Shown here: in pieces, positions 10,801 to 25,228 of the stretch
Numbering within the stretch: the stretch's first letter is position 1
Layout: every line of letters starts with the position of its first letter
Assembly (NCBI GenBank): GCA_035079385.1
Contig: JAVHKY010000029.1
Location: forward strand, 5,146,001 to 5,210,000
Length of the DNA stretch: 64,000 nucleotides
DNA from: Aspidiotus rigidus
Taxonomy: Eukaryota > Arthropoda > Insecta > Hemiptera > Diaspididae
Reading direction: 5' to 3'
Program-made: the position numbers and the translations under genes
Notes under the pieces: model-generated
Database searches by the model: none
Told to the model about the DNA's origin: nothing
The model's input: only the letters and a program-made list of their open reading frames with translations

Positions 10801-12129
10801 CGGTTAGCGATTTGTGGCCAAAAATGTGATTCATGGAATATTTGGTTCAAAAAATGTTCATGGAATATATGGTTTAAAAATGGTTCATGGAATGTATGGT
10901 TCAAATAAGGTGTTAAAGGTGCGTCTCGACGCCCTCGATCCAACGCCGTTTGAATTTTTAACCTATCTCGAACGGTTAGCGATTTGTGGCCAAAAATGTG
11001 ATTCATGGAATATTTGGTTCAAAAAATGTTCATGGAATATATGCTTCAAATATGGTTCATGGAATATATGGATCAAATAAGGTGTTCAAGGTGCGTCTCG
11101 ACGCCCTCGATCCATCGCAGTTTGAATTTTTAACCTATCACGAACGGTTAGCGATTTGTGGCCAAAAATGTGATTCATGGAATATTTGGTTCAAAAAATG
11201 TTCATGGAATATATGGTTCAAAAATGGTTCATGGAATATATGGTTCAAATACGGTGTTCAAGGTGCGTCTCGACACCCTCGATCCAACGCCGTTTGAATT
11301 TTTAACCTATCTCGAACGGTTAGCAATTTGTGGCCAAAAATGTGATTCATGGAATATTTGGTTCAAAAAATGTTCATGGAATATATGGTTCAAAAATGGT
11401 TCATGGAATGTATGGTTTAAATAAGGTGTTAAAGGTGCGTCTCGACGCCCTCGATCCAACGCCGTTTGAATTTTTAACCTATCTCGAACGGTTAGCGATT
11501 TGTGGCCAAAAATGTGATTCATGGAATATTTGGTTCAAAAAATGTTCATGGAATAGATGGTTCTAACATGGTTCATGGAATATATGGTTCAAATAAGGTG
11601 TTCAAGGTGCGTCTCGACGCCCTCGATCCAACGCCGTTTGAATTTTTAACCCATCTCGAACGGTTAGCGATTTGTGGCCAAAAATGTGATTCATGGAATA
11701 TTTGGTTCAAAAAATGTTCATGGAATATATGGTTCAAAAATGGTTCATGGAATGTATGGTTCAAATAAGGTGTTAAAGGTGCGTCTCGCCGCCCTCGATC
11801 CAACGCCGTTTGAATTTTTAACCTATCTCGAACGGTTAGCGATTTGTGGCCAAAAATGTGATTCATGGAATATTTGCTTCAAAAATTGTTCATGGAATAG
11901 ATGGTTCTAACATGGTTCATGGTATATATGGTTCAAATAAGGTGTTAAAGGTGCGTCTCGACGCCCTCGATCCAACGCCGTTTGAATTTTTAACCTATCT
12001 CAAACGGTTAGCAATTTGTGGCCAAAAGTGTGATTCATGGAATATTTGGTTCAAAAAATGTTCATGGAATAGATGGTTCTAACATGGTTCATGGAATATA
12101 TGGTTCAAATAAGGTGTTCAAGGTGCGTC
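7504..12129 (+). repeat. Module of about 4.6 kb, matched at 47172-51797, with an internal exchange patch
   Basis: Offset 39668 holds on both sides of a 266-bp patch (9672-9937 against 49340-49605) where the monomer types differ. The shared rare changes are TTCATAGAAT (A at 8450 and 48118) and CAAACAAGG (C at 10391 and 50059). The partner also carries T at 47401 and G at 50309. Confidence 0.85.
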
Positions 12130-12317
12130 TCGACACCCTCGATCCAACGCCGTTTGAATTTTTAACCTATCTCGAACGGTTAGCAATTTGTGGCCAAAAA
12201 TGTGATTCATGGAATATTTGGTTCAAAAAATGTTCATGGAATATATGGTTCTAACATGGTTCATGGAATGTATGATTCAAATAAGGTGTTAAAGGTGCGT
12301 CTCGACGCCCTCGATCC

Positions 12318-13996
12318 ATCGCAGTTTGAATTTTTAACCTATCACGAACGGTTAGCGATTTGTGGCCAAAAATGTGATTCATGGAATATTTGGTTCAAAA
12401 AATGTTCATGGAATATATGGTTCAAAAATGGTTCATGGAATATATGGTTCAAATAAGGTGTTCAAGGTGCGTCTCGACGCCCTCGATCCAACGTCGTTTG
12501 AATTTTTAACCTATCTCGAACGGTTAGCGATTTGTGGCCAAAAATGTGATTCATGGAATATTTGGTTCAAAAAATGTTCATGGAATATATGCTTCAAATA
12601 TGGTTCATGGAATGTATGGTTCAAATAAGGTGTTAAAGGTGCGTCTCGACGCCCTCGATCCAACGCCGTTTGAATTTTTAACCTATCTCAAACGGTTAGC
12701 AATTTGTGGCCAAAAGTGTGATTCATGGAATATTTGGTTCAAAAAATGTTCATGGAATATATGGTTCAAAAATGGTTCATGGAATATATGGTTCAAATAA
12801 GGTGTTCAAGGTGGGTCTCGACGCCCTCGATCCAACGCCGTTTGAATTTTTTACCTATCTCGAACGGTTAGCGATTTGTGGCCAAAAATGTGATTCATGG
12901 AATATTTGGTTCAAAAAATGTTCATGGAATAGATGGTTCTAACATGGTTCATGGAATGTATGATTCAAATAAGGTGTTAAAGGTGCGTCTCGACGCCCTC
13001 GATCCAACGCCGTTTGAATTTTTAACCTATCTCGAACGGTTAGCGATTTGTGGCCAAAAATGTGATTCATGGAATATTTGGTTCAAAAAATGTTCATGGA
13101 ATATATGCTTCAAATATGGTTCATGGAATATATGGATCAAATAAGGTGTTCAAGGTGCGTCTCGACGCCCTCGATCCATCGCAGTTTGAATTTTTAACCT
13201 ATCACGAACGGTTAGCGATTTGTGGCCAAAAATGTGATTCATGGAATATTTGGTTCAAAAAATGTTCATGGAATATATGGTTCTAACATGGTTCATGGAA
13301 TATATGGTTCAAATAAGGTGTTCAAGGTGCGTCTCGACACCCTCGATCCAACGCCGTTTGAATTTTTAACCTATCTCGAACGGTTAGCAATTTGTGGCCA
13401 AAAATGTATTCATGGAATATTTGGTTCAAAAAATGTTCATGGAATATATGGTTCAAAAATGGTTCATGGAATGTATGGTTCAAATAAGGTGTTAAAGGTG
13501 CGTCTCGACGCCCTCGATCCAACGCCGTTTGAATTCTTAACCTATCTCAAACGGTTAGCAATTTGTGGCCAAAAGTGTGATTCATGGAATATTTGGTTCA
13601 AAAAATGTTCATGGAATATATGGTTCAAAAATGGTTCATGGAATATATGGTTCAAATAAGGTGTTCAAGGTGCGTCTCGACGCCCTCGATCCAACGCCGT
13701 TTGAATTTTTTACCTATCTCGAACGGTTAGCGATTTGTGGCCAAAAATGTGATTCATGGAATATTTGGTTCAAAAAATGTTCATGGAATAGATGGTTCTA
13801 ACATGGTTCATGGAATATATGGTTCAAATAAGGTGTTCAAGGAGCGTCTCGACGCCCTCGATCCAACGCCGTTTGAATTTTTAACCCATCTCGAACGGTT
13901 AGCGATTTGTGGCCAAAAATGTGATTCATGGAATATTTGGTTCAAAAAATGTTCATGGAATATATGTGTATGGTTCAAAAATGGTTCATGGAATGT
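12318..13996 (+). repeat. Duplicated segment at offset 3101 (18 monomers), matched at 15419-17097
   Basis: The shared private marker is CAAGGAGCG (13842 and 16943 region; usual form CAAGGTGCG). One 178-bp and one 171-bp copy lie within the period, giving 18 x 172 + 5. A at 16488 is private to the right copy. The right limit is GAATGTATGG against GAATGTAGGA. Confidence 0.87.
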
Positions 13997-15328
13997 ATGG
14001 TTCAAATAAGGTGTTAAAGGTGCGTCTCGCCGCCCTCGATCCAACGCCGTTTGAATTTTTAACCTATCTCGAACGGTTAGCGATTTGTGGCCAAAAATGT
14101 GATTCATGGAATATTTGGTTCAAAAAATGTTCATGGAATATATGCTTCAAATATGGTTCATGGAATATATGGATCAAATAAGGTGTTCAAGGTGCGTCTC
14201 GACGCCCTCGATCCATCGCAGTTTGAATTTTTAACCTATCACGAACGGTTAGCGATTTGTGGCCAAAAATGTGATTCATGGAATATTTGGTTCAAAAAAT
14301 GTTCATGGAATATATGGTTTAAAAATGGTTCATGGAATGTATGGTTCAAATAAGGTGTTAAAGGTGCGTCTCGACGCCCTCGATCCAACGCCGTTTGAAT
14401 TTTTAACCTATCTCGAACGGTTAGCGATTTGTGGCCAAAAATGTGATTCATGGAATATTTGGTTCAAAAAATGTTCATGGAATATATGCTTCAAATATGG
14501 TTCATGGAATATATGGATCAAATAAGGTGTTCAAGGTGCGTCTCGACGCCCTCGATCCATCGCAGTTTGAATTTTTAACCTATCACGAACGGTTAGCGAT
14601 TTGTGGCCAAAAATGTGATTCATGGAATATTTGGTTCAAAAAATGTTCATGGAATATATGGTTCAAAAATGGTTCATGGAATATATGGTTCAAATACGGT
14701 GTTCAAGGTGCGTCTCGACACCCTCGATCCAACGCCGTTTGAATTTTTAACCTATCTCGAACGGTTAGCAATTTGTGGCCAAAAATGTGATTCATGGAAT
14801 ATTTGGTTCAAAAAATGTTCATGGAATATATGGTTCAAAAATGGTTCATGGAATGTATGGTTTAAATAAGGTGTTAAAGGTGCGTCTCGACGCCCTCGAT
14901 CCAACGCCGTTTGAATTTTTAACCTATCTCGAACGGTTAGCGATTTGTGGCCAAAAATGTGATTCATGGAATATTTGGTTCAAAAAATGTTCATGGAATA
15001 GATGGTTCTAACATGGTTCATGGAATATATGGTTCAAATAAGGTGTTCAAGGTGCGTCTCGACGCCCTCGATCCAACGCCGTTTGAATTTTTAACCCATC
15101 TCGAACGGTTAGCGATTTGTGGCCAAAAATGGGATTCATGGAATATTTGGTTCAAAAAATGTTCATGGAATATATGGTTCAAAAATGGTTCATGGAATGT
15201 ATGGTTCAAATAAGGTGTTAAAGGTGCGTCTCGCCGCCCTCGATCCAACGCCGTTTGAATTTTTAACCTATCTCGAACGGTTAGCGATTTGTGGCCAAAA
15301 ATGTGATTCATGGAATATTTGCTTCAAA
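13981..15328 (+). repeat. Duplicated segment at offset 3960 (23 monomers), matched at 17941-19288
   Basis: The shared private marker is AAAAATGGGATTC (G at 15132 and 19092; usual form AAAAATGTGATTC). It abuts the offset-3101 segment on its left inside monomer 13909 and ends at mosaic monomer 15291 on its right, so this stretch is flanked by two recombination junctions. Confidence 0.87.
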
Positions 15329-15462
15329 AAATGTTCATGGAATATATGGTTCTAACATGGTTCATGGTATATATGGTTCAAATAAGGTGTTAAAGGTGCG
15401 TCTCGACGCCCTCGATCCATCGCAGTTTGAATTTTTAACCTATCACGAACGGTTAGCGATTT
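15291..15462 (+). repeat. Mosaic monomer at a recombination junction
   Basis: Subrepeat 1 has TTTGCTTCAAAAA as in the monomers at 5652 or 19251, but then AATGTTCATGGAATATATGG as in the 12190 type, then GGTATATATGG and TTAAAGG again as in 19251, and from about 15419 ATCGCAG with ATCACGAACGG as in 12190. At least three switches lie within one monomer, which fits a conversion tract next to a crossover better than a single exchange. Confidence 0.75.
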
Positions 15463-18400
15463 GTGGCCAAAAATGTGATTCATGGAATATTTGGTTCAAA
15501 AAATGTTCATGGAATATATGGTTCAAAAATGGTTCATGGAATATATGGTTCAAATAAGGTGTTCAAGGTGCGTCTCGACGCCCTCGATCCAACGTCGTTT
15601 GAATTTTTAACCTATCTCGAACGGTTAGCGATTTGTGGCCAAAAATGTGATTCATGGAATATTTGGTTCAAAAAATGTTCATGGAATATATGCTTCAAAT
15701 ATGGTTCATGGAATGTATGGTTCAAATAAGGTGTTAAAGGTGCGTCTCGACGCCCTCGATCCAACGCCGTTTGAATTTTTAACCTATCTCAAACGGTTAG
15801 CAATTTGTGGCCAAAAGTGTGATTCATGGAATATTTGGTTCAAAAAATGTTCATGGAATATATGGTTCAAAAATGGTTCATGGAATATATGGTTCAAATA
15901 AGGTGTTCAAGGTGGGTCTCGACGCCCTCGATCCAACGCCGTTTGAATTTTTTACCTATCTCGAACGGTTAGCGATTTGTGGCCAAAAATGTGATTCATG
16001 GAATATTTGGTTCAAAAAATGTTCATGGAATAGATGGTTCTAACATGGTTCATGGAATGTATGATTCAAATAAGGTGTTAAAGGTGCGTCTCGACGCCCT
16101 CGATCCAACGCCGTTTGAATTTTTAACCTATCTCGAACGGTTAGCGATTTGTGGCCAAAAATGTGATTCATGGAATATTTGGTTCAAAAAATGTTCATGG
16201 AATATATGCTTCAAATATGGTTCATGGAATATATGGATCAAATAAGGTGTTCAAGGTGCGTCTCGACGCCCTCGATCCATCGCAGTTTGAATTTTTAACC
16301 TATCACGAACGGTTAGCGATTTGTGGCCAAAAATGTGATTCATGGAATATTTGGTTCAAAAAATGTTCATGGAATATATGGTTCTAACATGGTTCATGGA
16401 ATATATGGTTCAAATAAGGTGTTCAAGGTGCGTCTCGACACCCTCGATCCAACGCCGTTTGAATTTTTAACCTATCTCGAACGGTTAACAATTTGTGGCC
16501 AAAAATGTATTCATGGAATATTTGGTTCAAAAAATGTTCATGGAATATATGGTTCAAAAATGGTTCATGGAATGTATGGTTCAAATAAGGTGTTAAAGGT
16601 GCGTCTCGACGCCCTCGATCCAACGCCGTTTGAATTCTTAACCTATCTCAAACGGTTAGCAATTTGTGGCCAAAAGTGTGATTCATGGAATATTTGGTTC
16701 AAAAAATGTTCATGGAATATATGGTTCAAAAATGGTTCATGGAATATATGGTTCAAATAAGGTGTTCAAGGTGCGTCTCGACGCCCTCGATCCAACGCCG
16801 TTTGAATTTTTTACCTATCTCGAACGGTTAGCGATTTGTGGCCAAAAATGTGATTCATGGAATATTTGGTTCAAAAAATGTTCATGGAATAGATGGTTCT
16901 AACATGGTTCATGGAATATATGGTTCAAATAAGGTGTTCAAGGAGCGTCTCGACGCCCTCGATCCAACGCCGTTTGAATTTTTAACCCATCTCGAACGGT
17001 TAGCGATTTGTGGCCAAAAATGTGATTCATGGAATATTTGGTTCAAAAAATGTTCATGGAATATATGTGTATGGTTCAAAAATGGTTCATGGAATGTAGG
17101 ATTCAAATAAGGTGTTAAAGGTGCGTCTCGACGCCCTCGATCCAACGCCGTTTGAATTTTTAACCTATCTCGAACGGTTAGCAATTTGTGGCCAAAAATG
17201 TGATTCATGGAATATTTGGTTCAAAAAATGTTCATGGAATATATGGTTCAAAAATGGTTCATGGAATGTATGGTTCAAATAAGGTGTTAAAGGTGCGTCT
17301 CGACGCCCTCGATCCAACGCCGTTTGAATTTTTAACCTATCTCGAACGGTTAGCGATTTGTGGCCAAAAATGTGATTCATGGAATATTTGGTTCAAAAAA
17401 TGTTCATGGAATAGATGGTTCTAATATGGTTCATGGAATATATGGTTCAAATAAGGTGTTCAAGGTGCGTCCCGACACCCTCGATCCAACGCCGTTTGAA
17501 TTTTTAACCCATCTCGAACGGTTAGCAATTTGTGGCCAAAAATGTATTCATGGAATATTTGGTTCAAAAAATGTTCATGGAATATATGCTTCAAATATGG
17601 TTCATGGAATATATGGATCAAATAAGGTGTTCAAGGTGCGTCTCGACGCCCTCGATCCATCGCAGTTTGAATTTTTAACCTATCACGAACGGTTAGCGAT
17701 TTGTGGCCAAAAATGTGATTCATGGAATATTTGGTTCAAAAAATGTTCATGGAATATATGGTTCAAAAATGGTTCATGGAATATATGGTTCAAATAAGGT
17801 GTTCAAGGTGCGTCTCGACACCCTCGATCCAACGCCGTTTGAATTTTTAACCTATCTCGACCGGTTAGCAATTTGTGGCCAAAAATGTGATTCATGGAAT
17901 ATTTGGTTCAAAAAATGTTCATGGAATATATGGTTCAAAAATGGTTCATGGAATGTATGGTTCAAATAAGGTGTTAAAGGTGCGTCTCGCCGCCCTCGAT
18001 CCAACGCCGTTTGAATTTTTAACCTATCTCGAACGGTTAGCGATTTGTGGCCAAAAATGTGATTCATGGAATATTTGGTTCAAAAAATGTTCATGGAATA
18101 TATGCTTCAAATATGGTTCATGGAATATATGGATCAAATAAGGTGTTCAAGGTGCGTCTCGACGCCCTCGATCCATCGCAGTTTGAATTTTTAACCTATC
18201 ACGAACGGTTAGCGATTTGTGGCCAAAAATGTGATTCATGGAATATTTGGTTCAAAAAATGTTCATGGAATATATGGTTTAAAAATGGTTCATGGAATGT
18301 ATGGTTCAAATAAGGTGTTAAAGGTGCGTCTCGACGCCCTCGATCCAACGCCGTTTGAATTTTTAACCTATCTCGAACGGTTAGCGATTTGTGGCCAAAA

Positions 18401-19422
18401 ATGTGATTCATGGAATATTTGGTTCAAAAAATGTTCATGGAATATATGCTTCAAATATGGTTCATGGAATATATGGATCAAATAAGGTGTTCAAGGTGCG
18501 TCTCGACGCCCTCGATCCATCGCAGTTTGAATTTTTAACCTATCACGAACGGTTAGCGATTTGTGGCCAAAAATGTGATTCATGGAATATTTGGTTCAAA
18601 AAATGTTCATGGAATATATGGTTCAAAAATGGTTCATGGAATATATGGTTCAAATACGGTGTTCAAGGTGCGTCTCGACACCCTCGATCCAACGCCGTTT
18701 GAATTTTTAACCTATCTCGAACGGTTAGCAATTTGTGGCCAAAAATGTGATTCATGGAATATTTGGTTCAAAAAATGTTCATGGAATATATGGTTCAAAA
18801 ATGGTTCATGGAATGTATGGTTTAAATAAGGTGTTAAAGGTGCGTCTCGACGCCCTCGATCCAACGCCGTTTGAATTTTTAACCTATCTCGAACGGTTAG
18901 CGATTTGTGGCCAAAAATGTGATTCATGGAATATTTGGTTCAAAAAATGTTCATGGAATAGATGGTTCTAACATGGTTCATGGAATATATGGTTCAAATA
19001 AGGTGTTCAAGGTGCGTCTCGACGCCCTCGATCCAACGCCGTTTGAATTTTTAACCCATCTCGAACGGTTAGCGATTTGTGGCCAAAAATGGGATTCATG
19101 GAATATTTGGTTCAAAAAATGTTCATGGAATATATGGTTCAAAAATGGTTCATGGAATGTATGGTTCAAATAAGGTGTTAAAGGTGCGTCTCGCCGCCCT
19201 CGATCCAACGCCGTTTGAATTTTTAACCTATCTCGAACGGTTAGCGATTTGTGGCCAAAAATGTGATTCATGGAATATTTGCTTCAAAAATTGTTCATGG
19301 AATAGATGGTTCTAACATGGTTCATGGTATATATGGTTCAAATAAGGTGTTAAAGGTGCGTCTCGACGCCCTCGATCCAACGCCGTTTGAATTTTTAACC
19401 TATCTCAAACGGTTAGCAATTT

Positions 19423-22400
19423 GTGGCCAAAAGTGTGATTCATGGAATATTTGGTTCAAAAAATGTTCATGGAATAGATGGTTCTAACATGGTTCATGGA
19501 ATATATGGTTCAAATAAGGTGTTCAAGATGCGTCTCGACACCCTCGATCCAACGCCGTTTGAATTTTTAACCTATCTCGAACGGTTAGCAATTTGTGGCC
19601 AAAAATGTGATTCATGGAATATTTGGTTCAAAAAATGTTCATGGAATATATGGTTCAAAAATGGTTCATGGAATATATGGTTCAAATAAGGTGTTAAAGG
19701 TGCGTCTCGCTGCCCTCGATCCAACGCCGTTTGAATTTTTAACCTATCTCGAACGGTTAGCGATTTGTGGCCAAAAATGTGATTCATGGAATATTTGGGT
19801 CAAAAAATGTTCATGGAATATATGGTTCAAAAATGGTTCATGGAATATATGGTTCAAATAAGGTGTTCAAGGTGCGTCTCGACGCCCTCGATCCAACGCC
19901 GTTTGAATTTTTAACCTATCTCGACCGGTTAGCGATTTGTGGCCAAAAATGTGATTCATGGAATATTTGGTTCAAAAAATGTTCATGGAATATATGGTTC
20001 AAAAATGGTTCATGGAATGTATGGTTCAAATAAGGTGTTAAAGGTGCGTCTCGACGCCCTCGATCCAACGCCGTTTGAATTTTTAACCTATCTCAAACGG
20101 TTAGCAATTTGTGGCCAAAAGTGTGATTCATGGAATATTTGGTTCAAAAAATGTTCATGGAATATATGGTTCAAAAATGGTTCATGGAATATATGGTTCA
20201 AATAAGGTGTTCAAGGTGGGTCTCGACGCCCTCGATCCAACGCCGTTTGAATTTTTTACCTATCTCGAACGGTTAGCGATTTGTGGCCAAAAATGTGATT
20301 CATGGAATATTTGGTTCAAAAAATGTTCATGGAATAGATGGTTCTAACATGGTTCATGGAATGTATGATTCAAATAAGGTGTTAAAGGTGCGTCTCGACG
20401 CCTTCGATCCAACGCCGTTTGAATTTTTAACCTATCTCGAACGGTTAGCGATTTGTGGCCAAAAATGTGATTCATGGAATATTTGGTTCAAAAAATGTTC
20501 AGGGAATATATGCTTCAAATATGGTTCATGGAATATATGGATCAAATAAGGTGTTCAAGGTGCGTCTCGACGCCCTCGATCCATCGCAGTTTGAATTTTT
20601 AACCTATCACGAACGGTTAGCGATTTGTGGCCAAAAATGTGATTCATGGAATATTTGGTTCAAAAAATGTTCATGGAATATATGGTTCAAAAATGGTTCA
20701 TGGAATATATGGTTCAAATAAGGTGTTCAAGGTGCGTCTCGACGCCCTCGATCCAACGTCGTTTGAATTTTTAACCTATCTCGAACGGTTAGCGATTTGT
20801 GGCCAAAAATGTGATTCATGGAATATTTGGTTCAAAAAATGTTCATGGAATATATGCTTCAAATATGGTTCATGGAATGTATGGTTCAAATAAGGTGTTA
20901 AAGGTGCGTCTCGACGCCCTCGATCCAACGCCGTTTGAATTTTTAACCTATCTCAAACGGTTAGCAATTTGTGGCCAAAAGTGTGATTCATGGAATATTT
21001 GGTTCAAAAAATGTTCATGGAATATATGGTTCAAAAATGGTTCATGGAATATATGGTTCAAATAAGGTGTTCAAGGTGGGTCTCGACGCCCTCGATCCAA
21101 CGCCGTTTGAATTTTTTACCTATCTCGAACGGTTAGCGATTTGTGGCCAAAAATGTGATTCATGGAATATTTGGTTCAAAAAATGTTCATGGAATAGATG
21201 GTTCTAACATGGTTCATGGAATGTATGATTCAAATAAGGTGTTAAAGGTGCGTCTCGACGCCCTCGATCCAACGCCGTTTGAATTTTTAACCTATCTCGA
21301 ACGGTTAGCGATTTGTGGCCAAAAATGTGATTCATGGAATATTTGGTTCAAAAAATGTTCATGGAATATATGGATCAAATAAGGTGTTCAAGGTGCGTCT
21401 CGACGCCCTCGATCCATCGCAGTTTGAATTTTTAACCTATCACGAACGGTTAGCGATTTGTGGCCAAAAATGTGATTCATGGAATATTTGGTTCAAAAAA
21501 TGTTCATGGAATATATGCTTCAAATATGGTTCATGGAATATATGGATCAAATAAGGTGTTCAAGGTGCGTCTCGACGCCCTCGATCCATCGCAGTTTGAA
21601 TTTTTAACCTATCACGAACGGTTAGCGATTTGTGGCCAAAAATGAGATTCATGGAATATTTGGTTCAAAAAATGTTCATGGAATATATGGTTCAAAAATG
21701 GTTCATGGAATATATGGTTCAAATAAGGTGTTCAAGGTGCGTCTCGACACCCTCGATCCAACGCCGTTTGAATTTTTAACCTATCTCGACCGGTTAGCAA
21801 TTTGTGGCCAAAAATGTGATTCATGGAATATTTAGTTCAAAAAATGTTCATGGAATATATGGTTCAAAAATGGTTCATGGAATGTATGGTTCAAATAGGG
21901 TGTTAAAGGTGCGTCTCGCCGCCCTCGATCCAACGCCGTTTGAATTTTTAACCTATCTCGAACGGTTAGCGATTTGTGGCCAAAAATGTGATTCATGGAA
22001 TATTTGGTTCAAAAAATGTTCATGGAATATATGCTTCAAATATGGTTCATGGAATATATGGATCAAATAAGGTGTTCAAGGTGCGTCTCGACGCCCTCGA
22101 TCCATCGCAGTTTGAATTTTTAACCTATCACGAACGGTTAGCGATTTGTGGCCAAAAATGTGATTCATGGAATATTTGGTTCAAAAAATGTTCATGGAAT
22201 ATATGGTTTAAAAATGGTTCATGGAATGTATGGTTCAAATAAGGTGTTAAAGGTGCGTCTCGACGCCCTCGATCCAACGCCGTTTGAATTTTTAACCTAT
22301 CTCGAACGGTTAGCGATTTGTGGCCAAAAATGTGATTCATGGAATATTTGGTTCAAAAAATGTTCATGGAATATATGGTTCAAAAATGGTTCATGGAATA

Positions 22401-22935
22401 TATGGTTCAAATACGGTGTTCAAGGTGCGTCTCGACACCCTCGATCCAACGCCGTTTGAATTTTTAACCTATCTCGAACGGTTAGCAATTTGTGGCCAAA
22501 AATGTGATTCATGGAATATTTGGTTCAAAAAATGTTCATGGAATATATGGTTCAAAAATGGTTCATGGAATGTATGGTTTAAATAAGGTGTTAAAGGTGC
22601 GTCTCGACGCCCTCGATCCAACGCCGTTTGAATTTTTAACCTATCTCGAACGGTTAGCGATTTGTGGCCAAAAATGTGATTCATGGAATATTTGGTTCAA
22701 AAAATGTTCATGGAATAGATGGTTCTAACATGGTTCATGGAATATATGGTTCAAATAAGGTGTTCAAGGTGCGTCTCGACGCCCTCGATCCAACGCCGTT
22801 TGAATTTTTAACCCATCTCGAACGGTTAGCGATTTGTGGCCAAAAATGTGATTCATGGAATATTTGGTTCAAAAAATGTTCATGGAATATATGGTTCAAA
22901 AATGCTTCATGGAATGTATGGTTCAAATAAGGTGT
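19423..22935 (+). repeat. Satellite stretch with many private changes
   Basis: Copies here carry substitutions not seen elsewhere or nearly so: A at 19528, T at 19711, G at 19799, T at 20403, G at 20502, A at 21645, A at 21834, G at 21898 and C at 22905, plus an independent 145-bp monomer at 21315 and unusual type combinations at 19595 and 19767. Elsewhere I noticed only about one private change per 3 to 5 kb. The region still has no foreign sequence. It is best read as older or less often homogenised array. Confidence 0.75.
21315..21459 (+). repeat. 145-bp short monomer, independent origin
   Basis: This copy has two 27-bp subrepeats, the second being the ATATGGATCAAATAAGG form, and a 91-bp segment of the ATCGCAG / ATCACGAACGG type. 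Both features differ from the other four short monomers, so this loss of a subrepeat is a separate event. It lies in the 19.4-23 kb island of private mutations. Confidence 0.93.
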
Positions 22936-23523
22936 TAAAGGTGCGTCTCGCCGCCCTCGATCCAACGCCGTTTGAATTTTTAACCTATCTCGAACGGTTA
23001 GCGATTTGTGGCCAAAAATGTGATTCATGGAATATTTGCTTCAAAAATTGTTCATGGAATAGATGGTTCTAACATGGTTCATGGTATATATGGTTCAAAT
23101 AAGGTGTTAAAGGTGCGTCTCGACGCCCTCGATCCAACGCCGTTTGAATTTTTAACCTATCTAAAACGGTTAGCAATTTGTGGCCAAAAGTGTGATTCAT
23201 GGAATATTTGGTTCAAAAAATGTTCATGGAATAGATGGTTCTAACATGGTTCATGGAATATATGGTTCAAATAAGGTGTTCAAGGTGCGTCTCGACACCC
23301 TCGATCCAACGCCGTTTGAATTTTTAACCTATCTCGAACGGTTAGCAATTTGTGGCCAAAAATGTGATTCATGGAATATTTGGTTCAAAAAATGTTCATG
23401 GAATATATGGTTCTAACATGGTTCATGGAATGTATGATTCAAATAAGGTGTTAAAGGTGCGTCTCGACGCCCTCGATCCATCGCAGTTTGAATTTTTAAC
23501 CTATCACGAACGGTTAGCGATTT

Positions 23524-23668
23524 GTGGCCAAAAATGTGATTCATGGAATATTTGGTTCAAAAAATGTTCATGGAATATATGGTTCAAATAAGGTGTTCAA
23601 GGTGCGTCTCGACGCCCTCGATCCAACGTCGTTTGAATTTTTAACCTATCTCGAACGGTTAGCGATTT
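23524..23668 (+). repeat. 145-bp short monomer, copy of the 681 type
   Basis: This matches 681-825 at offset 22843, with the same two subrepeats and AACGTCG segment, and sits within a duplicated block of about 1.9 kb. It was inherited with that block and is not a new deletion. Confidence 0.93.
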
Positions 23669-25228
23669 GTGGCCAAAAATGTGATTCATGGAATATTTGG
23701 TTCAAAAAATGTTCATGGAATATATGCTTCAAATATGGTTCATGGAATGTATGGTTCAAATAAGGTGTTAAAGGTGCGTCTCGACGCCCTCGATCCAACG
23801 CCGTTTGAATTTTTAACCTATCTCGAACGGTTAGCGATTTGTGGCCAAAAATGTGATTCATGGAATATTTGCTTCAAAAATTGTTCATGGAATAGATGGT
23901 TCTAACATGGTTCATGGTATATATGGTTCAAATAAGGTGTTAAAGGTGCGTCTCGACGCCCTCGATCCAACGCCGTTTGAATTTTTAACCTATCTCAAAC
24001 GGTTAGCAATTTGTGGCCAAAAGTGTGATTCATGGAATATTTGGTTCAAAAAAAGTTCATGGAATAGATGGTTCTAACATGGTTCATGGAATATATGGTT
24101 CAAATAAGGTGTTCAAGGTGCGTCTCGACACCCTCGATCCAACGCCGTTTGAATTTTTAACCTATCTCGAACGGTTAGCAATTTGTGGCCAAAAATGTGA
24201 TTCATGGAATATTTGGTTCAAAAAATGTTCATGGAATATATGGTTCTAACATGGTTCATGGAATGTATGATTCAAATAAGGTGTTAAAGGTGCGTCTCGA
24301 CGCCCTCGATCCATCGCAGTTTGAATTTTTAACCTATCACGAACGGTTAGCGATTTGTGGCCAAAAATGTGATTCATGGAATATTTGGTTCAAAAAATGT
24401 TCATGGAATATATGGTTCAAAAATGGTTCATGGAATATATGGTTCAAATAAGGTGTTCAAGGTGCGTCTCGACGCCCTCGATCCAACGTCGTTTGAATTT
24501 TTAACCTATCTCGAACGGTTAGCGATTTGTGGCCAAAAATGTGATTCATGGAATATTTGGTTCAAAAAATGTTCATGGAATATATGCTTCAAATATGGTT
24601 CATGGAATGTATGGTTCAAATAAGGTGTTAAAGGTGCGTCTCGACGCCCTCGATCCAACGCCGTTTGCATTTTTAACCTATCTCAAACGGTTAGCAATTT
24701 GTGGCCAAAAGTGTGATTCATGGAATATTTGGTTCAAAAAATGTTCATGGAATATATGGTTCAAAAATGGTTCATGGAATATATGGTTCAAATAAGGTGT
24801 TCAAGGTGGGTCTCGACGCCCTCGATCCAACGCCGTTTGAATTTTTTACCTATCTCGAACGGTTAGCGATTTGTGGCCAAAAATGTGATTCATGGAATAT
24901 TTGGTTCAAAAAATGTTCATGGAATAGATGGTTCTAACATGGTTCATGGAATGTATGATTCAAATAAGCTGTTAAAGGTGCGTCTCGACGCCCTCGATCA
25001 AACGCCGTTTGAATTTTTAACCTATCTCGAACGGTTAGCGATTTGTGGCCAAAAATGTGATTCATGGAATATTTGGTTCAAAAAATGTTCATGGAATATA
25101 TGCTTCAAATATGGTTCATGGAATATATGGATCAAATAAGGTGTTCAAGGTGCGTCTCGACACCCTCGATCCAACGCCGTTTGAATTTTTAACCTATCTC
25201 GAACGGTTAGCAATTTGTGGCCAAAAAT

